Positions 1 to 9,683 of a DNA stretch of 64,000 nucleotides are shown here, one piece after another (the first letter of the stretch is position 1; each line of letters starts with the position of its first letter). The notes under the pieces were generated by a model. The model was given only the letters and a program-made list of their open reading frames with translations. It ran no database searches and had not been told where the DNA came from. The stretch is from Gordius sp. MW1 (Eukaryota; Nematomorpha; Gordioida; Gordea; Gordiidae), in NCBI GenBank assembly GCA_964036665.1, contig OZ038533.1, positions 13,414,413 to 13,478,412 of the forward strand, read 5' to 3'. A program made the position numbers and the translations under genes.

Positions 1-690
1 CCCAAAATTGACGATTTGTTTAAGTTGGGGAACGCAACCTATTAACGGAAGTCCAGGCGTGCCCCCAATTTATTGTGACTTGGGTAAAGCCACTTTTTAA
101 TTTAACCCACAAGGGGTTATTAAGGTTCAAAGGAATGCCTTTTGTGCTTAGTTGTGCAGCAGCAATTTTCCAGAAGGCGATGGATCAAATATTTGGGGGC
201 ATGGACGGCGTAGTACATTGATAATTCGGAGGAGATCCACAACAGTCCATAATAAGTGCACACAACGTTGCACAGATGGCTCAAACTTATTTAAAAGTCT
301 AATTGTTGCTACGCATGTGACGTTCTTGGGAAACATAATCAGCAACTAGGAAATAAAGGTGAATGACGAGAAGATTAAGGTGGTTGTCGAATGGGGACAA
401 TTATAAGACTGAAGTATCCTTATTGAGGCTGACATCCTACTTCGCAGAATTTATCAAAAATAAATCTAAGTTAATAAAAGTCCATTCAAAGGTTAGCGAA
501 GGGGAACGCAATCTTCCATTGGAATGAAGAGCATTAGCGTTCAGGAATATCAAAATCGTGCTCCTTCCCACTCCGGTTCTGGCCTACATCAACGGAGATT
601 GGGAGAGAAGGTTATTTGTTGATACGTCGGGAAAGGGTTTAAGTGCGATTTCGCAACAACGACGACCGGGTGGAGAGTGGTGACATAAGC
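1..690 (+). pseudogene. Decayed Ty3/gypsy-like pol fragment (RT to RNase H)
   Basis: Translating the plus strand around 123-235 gives a stretch containing GMPFVLSCAAAIFQKAMD, which resembles the conserved reverse transcriptase segment of Ty3/gypsy retrotransposons (family pattern MPFGL..AP..FQ). At about 609-660 another frame gives RLFVDTSGKGLSAISQQ, like the start of the RNase H domain in the same polyproteins. The two segments occur in the expected order but are separated by stop codons and frame changes, so this is a dead fragment whose 5' end lies outside the window. No LTR was recognised on its right. The family assignment rests on these two short motifs; the boundaries are approximate. 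Confidence 0.7.
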
Positions 691-1792
691 ATCAAGCGCC
701 CTAAGTGAGGTGTAGGGTAATTATTCTGTAACTTACAATTTAATTTTATACATTTGTGTTATTTTATATAATCTTGGCGAAATTATGATAAAAGCGTCAG
801 TTTGTTTCGTCGCTATCCATATGTGTGCATCAGTATCCAGTCGTATTCATTTAAATTAAATAAACCATATTTATTCATTCCTAAAAACTTCTTAATTCAT
901 TTAGGGACCATGATTGTGTATATTCTAACTGGATTTAATTGTATAACCTATGTTATAAAATATCGGTTCTTAACTTTAACCCAGCCAAAATTGACCTCAA
1001 AACAACTGCAAATTTTTGCGCATTTTAATTTTAAAATAAGCGTTGTACGCTCAAGTCTAAATTTTATTTTAAGTGCTGCGCCAATAAATTTAATTATTTT
1101 TAATGCAATTTCAATCCATCTTAATAGAGTATGTGTGAATTTAAAATTGATGGGCAAAATTATCATGTATTTAAAACATTGTGAAATTAAACTTGACAAT
1201 TTAAGAGTAGAGAAATCATCATATTTTCGACAGAGTTACAATTTTGCACATATTGGCTTTTTATAAGTTAAAACCTTTTAATGTCAATTCAGATTTTTGA
1301 ATCAATGATAAGCGTATGAAAAATGTCTTAAATTTGATTATAACAATATTAAATAAGGTTATTTATTTTAATTTTTGAAAATAGAGTTTTTATGCAATTT
1401 AGATGAAAACTAATGCATATGCTTACAAAATTTTAAATTTAACTTTTTGAAGTTATAGCAATTGATTTTATATTAGGAATAAGCGCCCATTTATATATCA
1501 AATAAGACTTCTTGATTTATATATTTTTTGATATTCTGGATGTTAAAATGATAAACATTAAAATAGTTTTAAGACGTATATTAGAGGTTATAGACGCATG
1601 AAGAAAAAAATAAATATTTTAAAATTTTTTAATCGTAATGCCAAATAATTAACAAATTATAGCTAAGATCTATGGAAAATATTATATATAAACTTTTTTA
1701 TATACAGATACTAGGAGGGTAAAACACGGTAAACTTAATAAACACTGTCTAGTTTTCGTCAAAAATTCAATTTAGATAGGTAAAGTATAAAC
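691..1792. other. AT-rich intergenic stretch, no supported gene
   Basis: Very AT-rich. A 154-codon open frame at 802-1266 (+) has low-complexity composition (Ile, Leu, Asn, Lys, Phe), no recognisable motif and no splice or promoter context, so I do not call it. I see nothing else. Confidence 0.6.
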
Positions 1793-2050
1793 TCGGGGCT
1801 TCGGCCCTCGTGGGAAGGGGGAGAAGGGAAGGGAAGAGGGGAAGAGAAGGGGGGACGACTCATCTGTACTTCGTATAAATGTATCATATTTGCTATGCAA
1901 TTTATGGGCGAGAAAGGAGGGAAGGGGCGAGAATGCCTATGGGGGGTATTAAATGCCTAATGATTAATTAATTATTTATACAAATTTTCCATTTATAGGC
2001 AAAATGTAATATAGGCAAGGGTTAGGGTTAGATTTAGTGTTTGCATCTAG
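1793..2050 (+). repeat. GC-hairpin terminal module, copy 1
   Basis: It begins with a self-complementary GC motif (here CTCGGGGCTTCGGCCC, slightly altered), then a G/A-rich tract (AAGGGGGAGAAGGG and similar), then about 70 bp ending in TTTGCTATGCAATTTATGGG, and a second purine tract. It marks the outer left edge of the inverted-repeat block. The sequence GGGTTAGGGTTAG follows at about 2025. The same module recurs at 5498, 7415, 9564, 11100-11262 (complement) and 46595-46770 (complement). Confidence 0.75.
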
Positions 2051-2194
2051 TTGCGTATTACATTATTTTTTATGGCCTTTAGTGATTATGGGTCTAACAA
2101 ACATTATATTATAAAACATCACAATGTTAAGAATTTGCAGAATTGTTGGGAGGAATTTTTTGTTGAATTTGAACAATTTTTAATTAAAAAAATC

Positions 2195-3370
2195 AAAAAT
2201 GTGCCAATGGTCATTTTTTCTCTATTGGTCAGTACCAACAGATACTCTATAAGTCAATGATAGCCAAAAAAACGGAAAAAATTTTGATGCTCATTTTGGC
2301 CAATGGTCATTTTTTTCCATTCATCAGCAGCCAGCACACGGTAAAAGTGGATATAAATTCATAAGAGTAAAAAAAACGAAAAAAAAATTTTCGAATCACA
2401 TTTTGGCCAATGGTCATTTTTTTCCATTGGTCAGCAGCCAGGACACGGTAAAAGTGGATATAAATTCGTAATAGTCAAAAAAAACGGGGAAAAAAAATTT
2501 TCGAATCACATTTTGGCCAATGGTCATTTTATTCCATTGGCCAGCAGCCAGCGGACGGACAAAAAGTCATAATAGCAATGGTAGGAACAGGAACAATCAT
2601 AATAGTCAAAAAAAAAACGAAAAAAATAATTTCGATTCACATTTTGGCCAATGGTCATTTTTTCCATCGGTCAGGAGCCAGCGGACGGCCAAAAAGTCAT
2701 AATAGCAATGGTAATAACAGGAACAATCATAATAGTCAAAAAAAACGAAAAAATAAACTCGGATTCACATTTTGGCCAATGGTCATTTTTTCATTGGTCA
2801 GCAGCCAGCGGACGGCCAAAAAGTCATAATAGCAATGGTAGGAACAGGAACAATCATAATAGTAAAAAAAAAACGAAAAAAATAATTTCGATTCACATTT
2901 TGGCCAATGGTCTTTTTTCCATCGGTCAGGAGCCAGCGGACGGCCAAAAAGTCATAATAGCAATGGTAGTAACAGGAACAATCATAATAGTCAAAAAAAA
3001 ACGAAAAAATAAACTCGGATTCACATTTTGGCCAATGGTCATTTTTTCATTGGTCAGCAGCCAGCGGATGGCCAAAAAGTCATAATAGCAATGGTAGTAA
3101 CAGGAACAATTATAATAGTCAAAAAAAAAACGAAAAAATAAACTTGGATTCACATTTTGGCCAATGGTCATTTTTTCTTTGGTCAGCAGCCAGTGGACGG
3201 CCGAAAAGTCGTATTAGCAATGGTAGTAACAGGAACAATCATAATAGTCAAAAAAAAGAAAAAATAAACTTGGATTCACATTTTGGCCAATGGTCATTTT
3301 TTTGATTGGTCAGCAGCCAGCAGACGGCCAAAAAGTCTTATTATCAATGGTAGTAACAGGAACAATCATA
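2195..3370 (+). repeat. Tandem array 1 of CCAAT-palindrome units (about 10 copies)
   Basis: The motif TTTTGGCCAATGGTCA recurs at about 2205 (variant), 2297, 2401, 2511, 2642, 2770, 2898, 3026, 3155 and 3281, giving spacings of about 110 bp for the first units and 126-131 bp for the rest. Each unit contains CCAATGG...CCATTGG nested inside TTTTGGCC...GGCCAAAA. The first units carry ACACGGTAAAAGTGGATATA, the later ones GCGGACGGCCAAAAAGTC and an AACAGGAACAATCATAATAG segment. Open frames of up to 144 codons here are products of the repeat, not genes. Confidence 0.92.
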
Positions 3371-3479
3371 AGAGTCTAAAAAAACTTCGAGATTCTAACC
3401 CAAACCCTTGTAGTGGAGGGCATAGGGTAATTATAGCAATTAATATCAATGTTACCCAATTCAAAAACGAATAGATATA

Positions 3480-3770
3480 ACTTATGCATTAATTTAACGT
3501 AGCAATTAAAACCCGACCCCGCCCGAAAGCGAGGGAGATAGAGATGAGGAGTGGGGCACCTCTTATGCATTAATTTAAAAAATAACACAGCGAGGGAGAT
3601 AGAGATGAGGGGTGAGGCACCTCTTTCTCATGCATTAATTTAAAAAATCGATAACCTAATATACCCAATGCAAATAGATAGGGAGGGTAGACAACGGACA
3701 ACGGACGGACAACGGACAACCAAAAAACGAGCCCATAAATTGCATAGCAATTAATAATTTTGAATGTATC
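3480..3770 (+). repeat. GAGGGAGATAGAGATGAGG repeat segment, copy 1
   Basis: Two to three direct copies of a segment containing GCGAGGGAGATAGAGATGAG followed by GGGGCACCTCT and ATGCATTAATTTAAAAAAT, then AAATAGATAGGGAGGGTA and short ACGGACAACGG iterations, ending in CGAGCCCATAAATTGCATAG. Related segments lie at 4015-4195 (complement) and 9090-9560. Function unknown. Confidence 0.75.
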
Positions 3771-4014
3771 TAAATATTTATAATTTCATCACAAAGAAGC
3801 TTATAATAAATTTATCCTAAAACTCTTGTAAACATTGGCTTTCCTTGACACCACAGCAAACAATTGTCCACATGACTTTTAAGAATTCTATATAATTGTT
3901 TTTAGATGGACACTTGCGTTAAATACAAAAATTTAAATAAAATACATCTTTTTCATTAAGAACTAAATTTGAGTCAGTGTCAGGGGTGGTATTTAGTTCA
4001 AGCTTATAATAGTA
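3771..4014. other. Unique centre of left arm
   Basis: About 240 bp of AT-rich sequence between the tail-to-tail repeat segments. No counterpart was noticed in the right arm and no coding signal is visible. Confidence 0.5.
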
Positions 4015-4440
4015 TTCCGTCCGTTACCCTCCCTATCTATTTGCATTGGGTATATTAGGTTATCGATTTTTTAAATTAATGCATGAGAAAGAGGTGCCCC
4101 ACCCCTAAATCTCCCTCGCTGTGTTATTTTTAAAATTAATGCATAAGAGGTGCCCCACCCCTCATCTCTATCTCCCTCGGTGTGTTATATATAAGATTTG
4201 TTAAATTATCTATTATATAAACATAAATAAAAGTTGTTTACTTTTAATTGCTATGCAATTTAACTAGTTATATAATAAGCATAATATGCAATTTAACTAG
4301 TTTTTGTTATATAATAAACATAGATAAAAGTTGTTTACTTTTAATGCTATGCAATTTAACTAGTTATATAATAAACATAAATAAAAGTTGTTTACTTTTA
4401 ATTGCTATGCAATTTAACTAGTTTTGGGGTTAGAATCCCG
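4015..4440 (-). repeat. GAGATAG segment and 60-65-bp TATGCAAT tandem, left arm
   Basis: At 4015-4195 the complement of the GAGGGAGATAGAGATGAGG segment appears. Then at about 4200-4435 a roughly 60-65-bp unit is repeated three to four times, each containing AAACATAAATAAAAGTTG, ACTTTTAATTGCTATGCAAT and TTAACTAG. ATTGCTATGCAAT is a palindromic motif. The right arm carries the same unit in the opposite orientation at 8545-9075. Confidence 0.8.
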
Positions 4441-5497
4441 GAGTTTTTTTGACTCTTATGATTGTTCTTGTTACTATCATTGATAATAAGAATTTTTGGC
4501 CGTCCGCTGGCTGCTGACCAATGAAAAAAATGACCATTGGCCAAAATGTGAATCGAAATTATTTTTTTCGTTTTTTTTTGACTATTATGATTGTTCCTGT
4601 TCCTACCATTGCTATTATGACTTTTTGGCCGTCCGCTGGCTGCTGACCAATGTTATATAATAAACATAAATAAAAGTTGTTTACTTCTAATTGCTATGCA
4701 ATTTAACTAGTTTTTGGGTTAGAATAGTTTTTTTGACTCTTATAATTGTTCTTGTTACTATCATTGATAATAAGACTTTTTGGCCGTCCGTTGGCTGCTG
4801 ACCAATGAAAAAAATGACCATTGGCCAAAATGTGAATCCGAGTTTATTTTTTCGTTTTTTTTTGACTATTATGATTGTTCCTGTTACTACCATTGCTATT
4901 ATGACTTTTTGGCCGTCCGCTGGCTCCTGACCGATGAAAAAATGACCATTGGCCAAAATGTGAATCGAAATTATTTTTTTCGTTTTTTTTGACTATTATG
5001 ATTGTTCCTGTTCCTACCATTGCTATTATGACTTTTTGGCCGTCCGCTGGCTGCTGACCAATGGAATAAAATGACCATTGGCCTAAATGTGATTCGAAAA
5101 CTTTTTTTTCGTTTTTTTTTGACTATTATGAATTTATATCCGCTTTTACCGTGTCCTGGCTGCTGACCAATGGAAAAAAATGACCATTGGCCAAAATGTG
5201 ATTCGAAAATTTTTTTTTCGTTTTTTTTACTCTTATGAATGTATAGCCACTTTTACCGTGTGCTGGCTGCTGACCAATGGAAAAAAATGACCATTGGCCA
5301 AAGTGAGCATCAAAATTTTTTTTTCCGTTTTTTTTGGCTATCATTGACTTATAGAGTATCTGTTGGTACTGACCAATAGAGAAAAAGTGACCATTGGCCA
5401 AATTTTTGATTTTTTTAATTAAAAATTGTTCAAATTCAACAAAAAATTTCTCCCAACAATTCTGCAAATTCTTAACATTGTGTTGTTTTATAATACT
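4441..5497 (-). repeat. Tandem array 2 of CCAAT-palindrome units (about 7 copies, inverted)
   Basis: Complement of the array-1 unit: ATGACCATTGGCCAAAA recurs near 4530, 4815, 4945, 5070, 5185, 5287 and 5390. Read from the hairpin-proximal end (5497) inward, unit types follow the same order as array 1: a divergent first unit with a GTACTGACCAATAG segment, then the ACCGTGT (110-bp) type, then the GGCCGTCCGC (128-bp) type. About 60 bp containing a TATGCAAT unit interrupts the array near 4650-4720. Confidence 0.9.
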
Positions 5498-5690
5498 CGG
5501 GCCTTCGGCCCTCGTGGGAAGGGGGAGAAGGGAAGGGGAGTAGGGGAAGGGAAGAGGGGAAGGGGGAACTCTTCTATACTCCGTATAAACGTAGCATATT
5601 TGCTATGCAATTTATGGGGGAGAAAGGTGGGAAGGGGCGAGAATGCCTATAGGGGGTATTAGATGCAAAATAATTAGTTAATTAGTTATA
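5498..5690 (+). repeat. GC-hairpin terminal module, copy 2
   Basis: CTCGGGCCTTCGGCCC, a purine tract, GCTATGCAATTTATGGGG and a second purine tract, as in copy 1. It is in plus orientation and abuts the inner end of array 2 at a sharp junction (about 5497/5498), where palindrome homology stops. It therefore forms part of the spacer. Confidence 0.75.
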
Positions 5691-5755
5691 GGCCCTTGTA
5701 GGGGAGGACATAGGGTAATTATCAATGTTAACCAATTCAAAAACGAAAAAAAATT

Positions 5756-6130
5756 TCGATTTATTTGGCCAATGGTCATTTTTTTATTGGTCAGTAGCCA
5801 GCGGACGGTCAAAAATTCATATTATCATTGGTATTAACATGAACAAATATTAATTTAATTTAAAAAAATTTAAAAAAAAAATTTGTCCCCTCCCTGACTT
5901 GAACCCCACACCTCCAGTTCACAAGCCGGCGCTATAACCACTATACCATGCTGGCTTTAAAATAGTGGAAGTTATTATGTTATTTATATAGATAATGAAA
6001 TAATAAAGTTGTGTTTTATGTTTAGAAAATCAATATATTTCGTCGGTCAGTAGCCAGCGGACGGTCAAAAAGTCATATTATCAATGGTATTAACAAAAAC
6101 AAAATATTAATTTAATGTAAAAAAAAAATT
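5756..6130. repeat. Composite: satellite unit, A-rich, tRNA-like head, satellite unit
   Basis: A divergent satellite unit (about 5756-5830, GCCAGCGGACGGTC) is followed by an A-rich run, a tRNA-like segment on the minus strand (5885-5956), about 90 bp of AT-rich sequence, and a second satellite unit (about 6040-6090) with another A-rich run. The same order occurs, reversed, at about 45,780-46,150, so the tRNA-like head and the satellite units travel together. Confidence 0.75.
5885..5956 (-). repeat. tRNA-derived SINE-like head
   Basis: The minus strand reads GCCAGCATGGTATAGTGGTT... (A-box-like TGGTATAGTGG), about 30 nt later GGGGTTCAAGTCA (B-box-like, consensus GGTTCRANNCC), with a total of about 72 nt. 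The acceptor ends do not pair and the T stem is imperfect, so this is not a functional tRNA gene but resembles the head of a tRNA-derived SINE. A diverged relative lies at 45,961-46,031. Confidence 0.7.
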
Positions 6131-6680
6131 AAAAAAAAAAGTTTTTTTTAGTTTTAAAAAAGGGCTAAATTCTTAAACTACCAGCCCGATTCGCGCGAAA
6201 CTTTACCCGTAGGTACCCAGGGCGGCCGGGGGTAAAATAACCTTTTCAGATTCCTAAAATACCTTTTCATTTTAAAAATATCGGACATTTCCCTGACACA
6301 CGTGCGGTGTAATATCTATGACACGTACAAAAATTTTACTAATTATATAAACTTACGCGCGCCATCTAATAAAGTACGATTCGTGTTTGAGTTTAATAGT
6401 AGATTCAATTTAATTAGAAATAACGGGCTATGATTATACCTTTGAAGGAGGTTTCGAATTTTGTGTTAGTTTCTATCGATATATTTTATCGTAAATTAGA
6501 ATCTAATACCTATATTATTTTTTTAAATATTACTTTTTAGGTTTTCTATGAAATCACAATCTAATTAAATGAAATATATTAACCCAATAAAAAAATATAT
6601 ATGCATTTATAAGGTTAAAAATATATATTACATAGTTGGCTGTCTGTTAGACCATCTATAATAAATTTTTAGGTTATGTA
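6131..6680. other. Spacer core of the palindrome, no gene seen
   Basis: AT-rich, with a small GC-rich patch near 6180-6235. I see no open frame with recognisable content and no structure. Confidence 0.5.
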
Positions 6681-7414
6681 TAAAATTTGGCCAATGGTCA
6701 TTTTTTTTCATTGGTAAGCAGCCAGGACACGGTAAAAGTGGATATAAATTCATAAGTCAAAAAAAAACGGGAAAAAAAATTTTCGAATCACATTTTGGCC
6801 AATGGTCATTTTTTTCCATTGGTCAGCAGCCAGGACACGGTAAAAGTGGATATAAACTTATAATAAAAAAACTAAAAAAAATTTTCGAATCACATTTTGG
6901 CCAATGGTCATTTTTTTCCATTGGTCAGCAGCCAGGACACGGTAAAAGTGGATATAAATTCATAATAGTCAAAAAAAAACTAAAAAAAAATTTTCGAATT
7001 ACATTTTGGCCAATGGTCATTTTTTTTCCATTGGTCAGCAGCCAGGACACGGTAAAAGTGGATATAAATTCATAATAGTGAAAAAAAAAAAAAAAAAAAA
7101 AAATTCGAATCACATTTTGGCCAATGGTGATTTTTTTCCATTGGTCAGCAGCCAACGGACGGTCAAAAAGGCATAATAGCAATGGTAGTAATAGGAACAA
7201 TCATAATAGTCAAAAAAAAAAACGAAAAAATAAACTCGGATTCACATTTTGGCCAATGGTCATTTTTTTCATTGGTCAGCAGCCAGCGGACGGCCAAAAA
7301 GTCTTATTATCAAAGATAGTAACAAGAACAATCATAAGAGTCAAAAAAAACTCCGGGATTCTAACCCCAAAACTAGTTAAATTGCATAGCAATTACCAAA
7401 ATTTAAATATAGAA
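6681..7414 (+). repeat. Tandem array 3 (about 6 units, plus orientation)
   Basis: TTTTGGCCAATGGTCA-type motifs near 6688, 6797, 6897, 7006, 7117 and 7247. The first units are the 110-bp ACACGGTAAAAGTGGATATA type and the last two the 128-bp type. The array ends with a GATTCTAACCCCAAAACTAG tail and TTGCATAGCAATT, then runs into the next GC-hairpin module. It lies in the palindrome spacer and has no inverted partner at the mirror position. Confidence 0.88.
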
Positions 7415-7755
7415 AACTCGGGCCTTCGGCCCTCGTGGGAAGGGGGAGAAGGGAAGGGAAGAGGGGAAGGGAAGAGGGGAAGGGAAGGGGGGACGACTCA
7501 TCTGTACTTCGTATAAATGTATCATATTTGCTATGCAATTTATGGGCGAGAAAGGTGGGAAGGGGCGAGAATGCCTATAGGGGGGTATTAAATGCCTAAT
7601 GATTAATAAATTATTTATACAAATTTTCCATTATAGGCAAAATGTAATAACGGCAAAATGTAATATAGGCAAGGGTTAGATTTAGTGTTTGCATCTAGTT
7701 GCGTATTACACTAGTTTTTATGGCCTTTAGTGATTATGGGTCTAACAAACATTAT
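7415..7755 (+). repeat. GC-hairpin terminal module, copy 3
   Basis: AAACTCGGGCCTTCGGCCC, long purine tract, ATTTGCTATGCAATTTATGG, then the same flank as copy 1 (GGCAAAATGTAATATAGGC, TTTGCATCTAGTTGCGTAT). The stretch 7620-7680 has a short local duplication of the GGCAAAATGTAATA segment. Confidence 0.75.
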
Positions 7756-8820
7756 ATTATAAAACAACACAATGTTAAGAATTTGCAGAATTGTTGGGAG
7801 AAATTTTTTGTTGAATTTGAACAATTTTTAATTAAAAAAATTAAAAATTTGGCCAATGGTCACTTTTTCTCTATTGGTCAGTACCCACAGATACTCTATA
7901 AGTGAATGATAGCCAAAAAAACGGAAAAAAAAATTTTGATGCTCACTTCGGCCAATGGTCATTTTTTTCCATTGGTCAGCAGCCAGCACACGGTAAAAGT
8001 GGATATAAATTCATAAGAGTAAAAAAAACGAAAAAAAAAATTTCGAATCACATTTTGGCCAATGGTCATTTTTTTCCATTGGTCAGCAGCCAGGACACGG
8101 TAAAAGCGGATATAAATTCATAATAGTCAAAAAAAAGGAAAAAAAAAGTTTTCGAATCACATTTTGGCCAATGGTCATTTTATTCCATTGGTCAGCAGCC
8201 AGCGGACGGCCAAAAAGTCATGATAGCAATGGTAGGAACAGGAACAATCATAATAGTCAAAAAAAAACGAAAAAAATAATTTCGATTCACATTTTGGCCA
8301 ATGGTCATTTTTTCCATCGGTCAGGAGCCAGCGGACGGACAGAAAATCATAATAGCAATGGTAGTAACAGGAACTATCATAATAGTCAAAAAAAAACGAA
8401 AAAATAAACTCGGATTCACATTTTGGCCAATGGTCATTTTTTTCATTGGTCAGCAGCCAACGGACGGCCAAAAAGTCTTATTATCAATGATAGTAACAAG
8501 AACAATCATAAGAGTCAAAAAAACTATTCTAACCCAAAAATTAGTTAAATTGCATAGCAATTAGAAGTAAACATCTTTTATTTATGTTTATTATATAACA
8601 TTGGTCAGCAGCCAGCGGACGGCCAAAAAGTCATAATAGCAATGGTAGAAACAGGAACAATCATAATAGTCAAAAAAAAACGAAAAAAATAATTTCGATT
8701 CACATTTTGGCCAATGGTCATTTTTTTCATTGGTCAGCAGCCAGCGGACGGCCAAAAATTCTTATTATCAATGATAGTAACAAGAACAATCATAAGAGTC
8801 AAAAAAAACTCCGGGATTTT
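7756..8820 (+). repeat. Tandem array 4 (about 8 units), right inner arm
   Basis: Reverse-complement partner of array 2. CCAATGG-containing units at about 7855, 7953, 8058, 8166, 8294, 8425 and 8708, with a shortened unit at about 8600. The break by a TATGCAAT segment (about 8545-8600) mirrors the break in array 2, which supports descent from one inverted duplication. Confidence 0.9.
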
Positions 8821-9260
8821 AACCCCAAAACTAGTTAAATTGCATAGCAATTAAAAAGTAAACAACTTTTATTTATGTTTATTATATAACTAGTTAAATT
8901 GCATAGCATTAAAAGTAAACAACTTTTATCTATGTTTATTATATAACAAAAACTAGTTAAATTGCATAGCAATTAAAAGTAAACAACTTTTATTTATGCT
9001 TATTATATAACTAGTTAAATTGCATAGCAATTAAAAGTAAACAACTTTTATTTATGTTTATATAATAGATAATTTAACAAATCTTATATATAACACAGCG
9101 AGGGAGATAGAGATGAGGGGTGGGGCACCTCTTATGCATAGCAATTAAAAATAACACAGCGAGGGAGATAGAGATGAGGGGTGGGGCACCTCTTTCTCAT
9201 GCATTAATTTAAAAAAGCGATAACCTAATATACCAAATGCAAATAGATAGGGAGGGTAAC
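8821..9260 (+). repeat. TATGCAAT tandem and GAGATAG segment, right arm
   Basis: Mirror image of 4015-4440: four copies of a unit with ACTAGTTAAATTGCATAGCA and AAAAGTAAACAACTTTTAT, then CAGCGAGGGAGATAGAGATG segments and ATAACCTAATATACC. It is part of the inner arm of the palindrome. Confidence 0.8.
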
Positions 9261-9683
9261 GGACAGACATCGGACAACGGACACCAAAAAACGAGCCCAT
9301 AAATTGCATAGCAATTAATATACTTATGCATTAATTTAACGTAGCAATTAAAACCCGACCCCGCCCGAAAGCGAGGGAGATAGAGATGAGGGGTGGGGCA
9401 CCTTTTGATAGAGATGAGGGGTGGGGCACCTCTTTCTCATGCATTAATTTAAAAAATCGATAACCTAATATACCCAATGCAAATAGATAGGGAGGGTAAC
9501 GGACGGACAACGGACAGACAACGGACAACCAAAAACGAGCCCATAAATTGCATAGCAATTAAAACTCGGGCCTTCGGCCCTCGTGGGAAGGGGAAGGGGA
9601 GAAGGGAAGGGGGGACGACTCATCTTTACTTCGTATAAATGTATCATATTTGCTATGCAATTTATGGGCGAGAAAGGTGGGAA
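9261..9683 (+). repeat. Rearranged centre of right arm with hairpin module copy 4
   Basis: Two further GAGGGAGATAGAGATGAGG segments (about 9370 and 9405), ACGGACAACGG iterations, TTGCATAGCAATT, and a shortened GC-hairpin module starting at 9564 (ACTCGGGCCTTCGGCCC, short purine tract, TTTGCTATGCAATTTATGGG). It does not match the left-arm centre, so the palindrome has been rearranged here. Confidence 0.7.

Noticed and set aside
802..1266. 154-codon open frame on the plus strand
   Set aside because: Low-complexity AT-driven composition, no motif, and an 83-codon antisense frame overlaps it. Long frames are possible by chance here.
2025..2040. GGGTTAGGGTTAG resembling telomeric repeats (also complement near 11,032 and at 40,552)
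   Set aside because: Only two repeats each, and they are part of the repeat module that is copied between the arms. Not a telomere.
2520..3171. Overlapping frames of 60-144 codons rich in HFGQWSF/NHNSQKK-like repeats on both strands, also at 4687-5467, 6925-8564 and 9850-10812
   Set aside because: They are translations of the 110-128-bp satellite unit. The unit length is not a multiple of three and the frames exist on both strands, so they reflect the repeat, not protein selection.
2195..3370. Regularly spaced repeats that could suggest a CRISPR array
   Set aside because: Units are directly adjacent 110-128-bp tandem repeats without unique spacers, in an animal genome.
5885..5956. A functional tRNA gene
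   Set aside because: Acceptor stem does not pair, T stem is imperfect, and the segment sits in a repeated composite; better explained as a SINE head.
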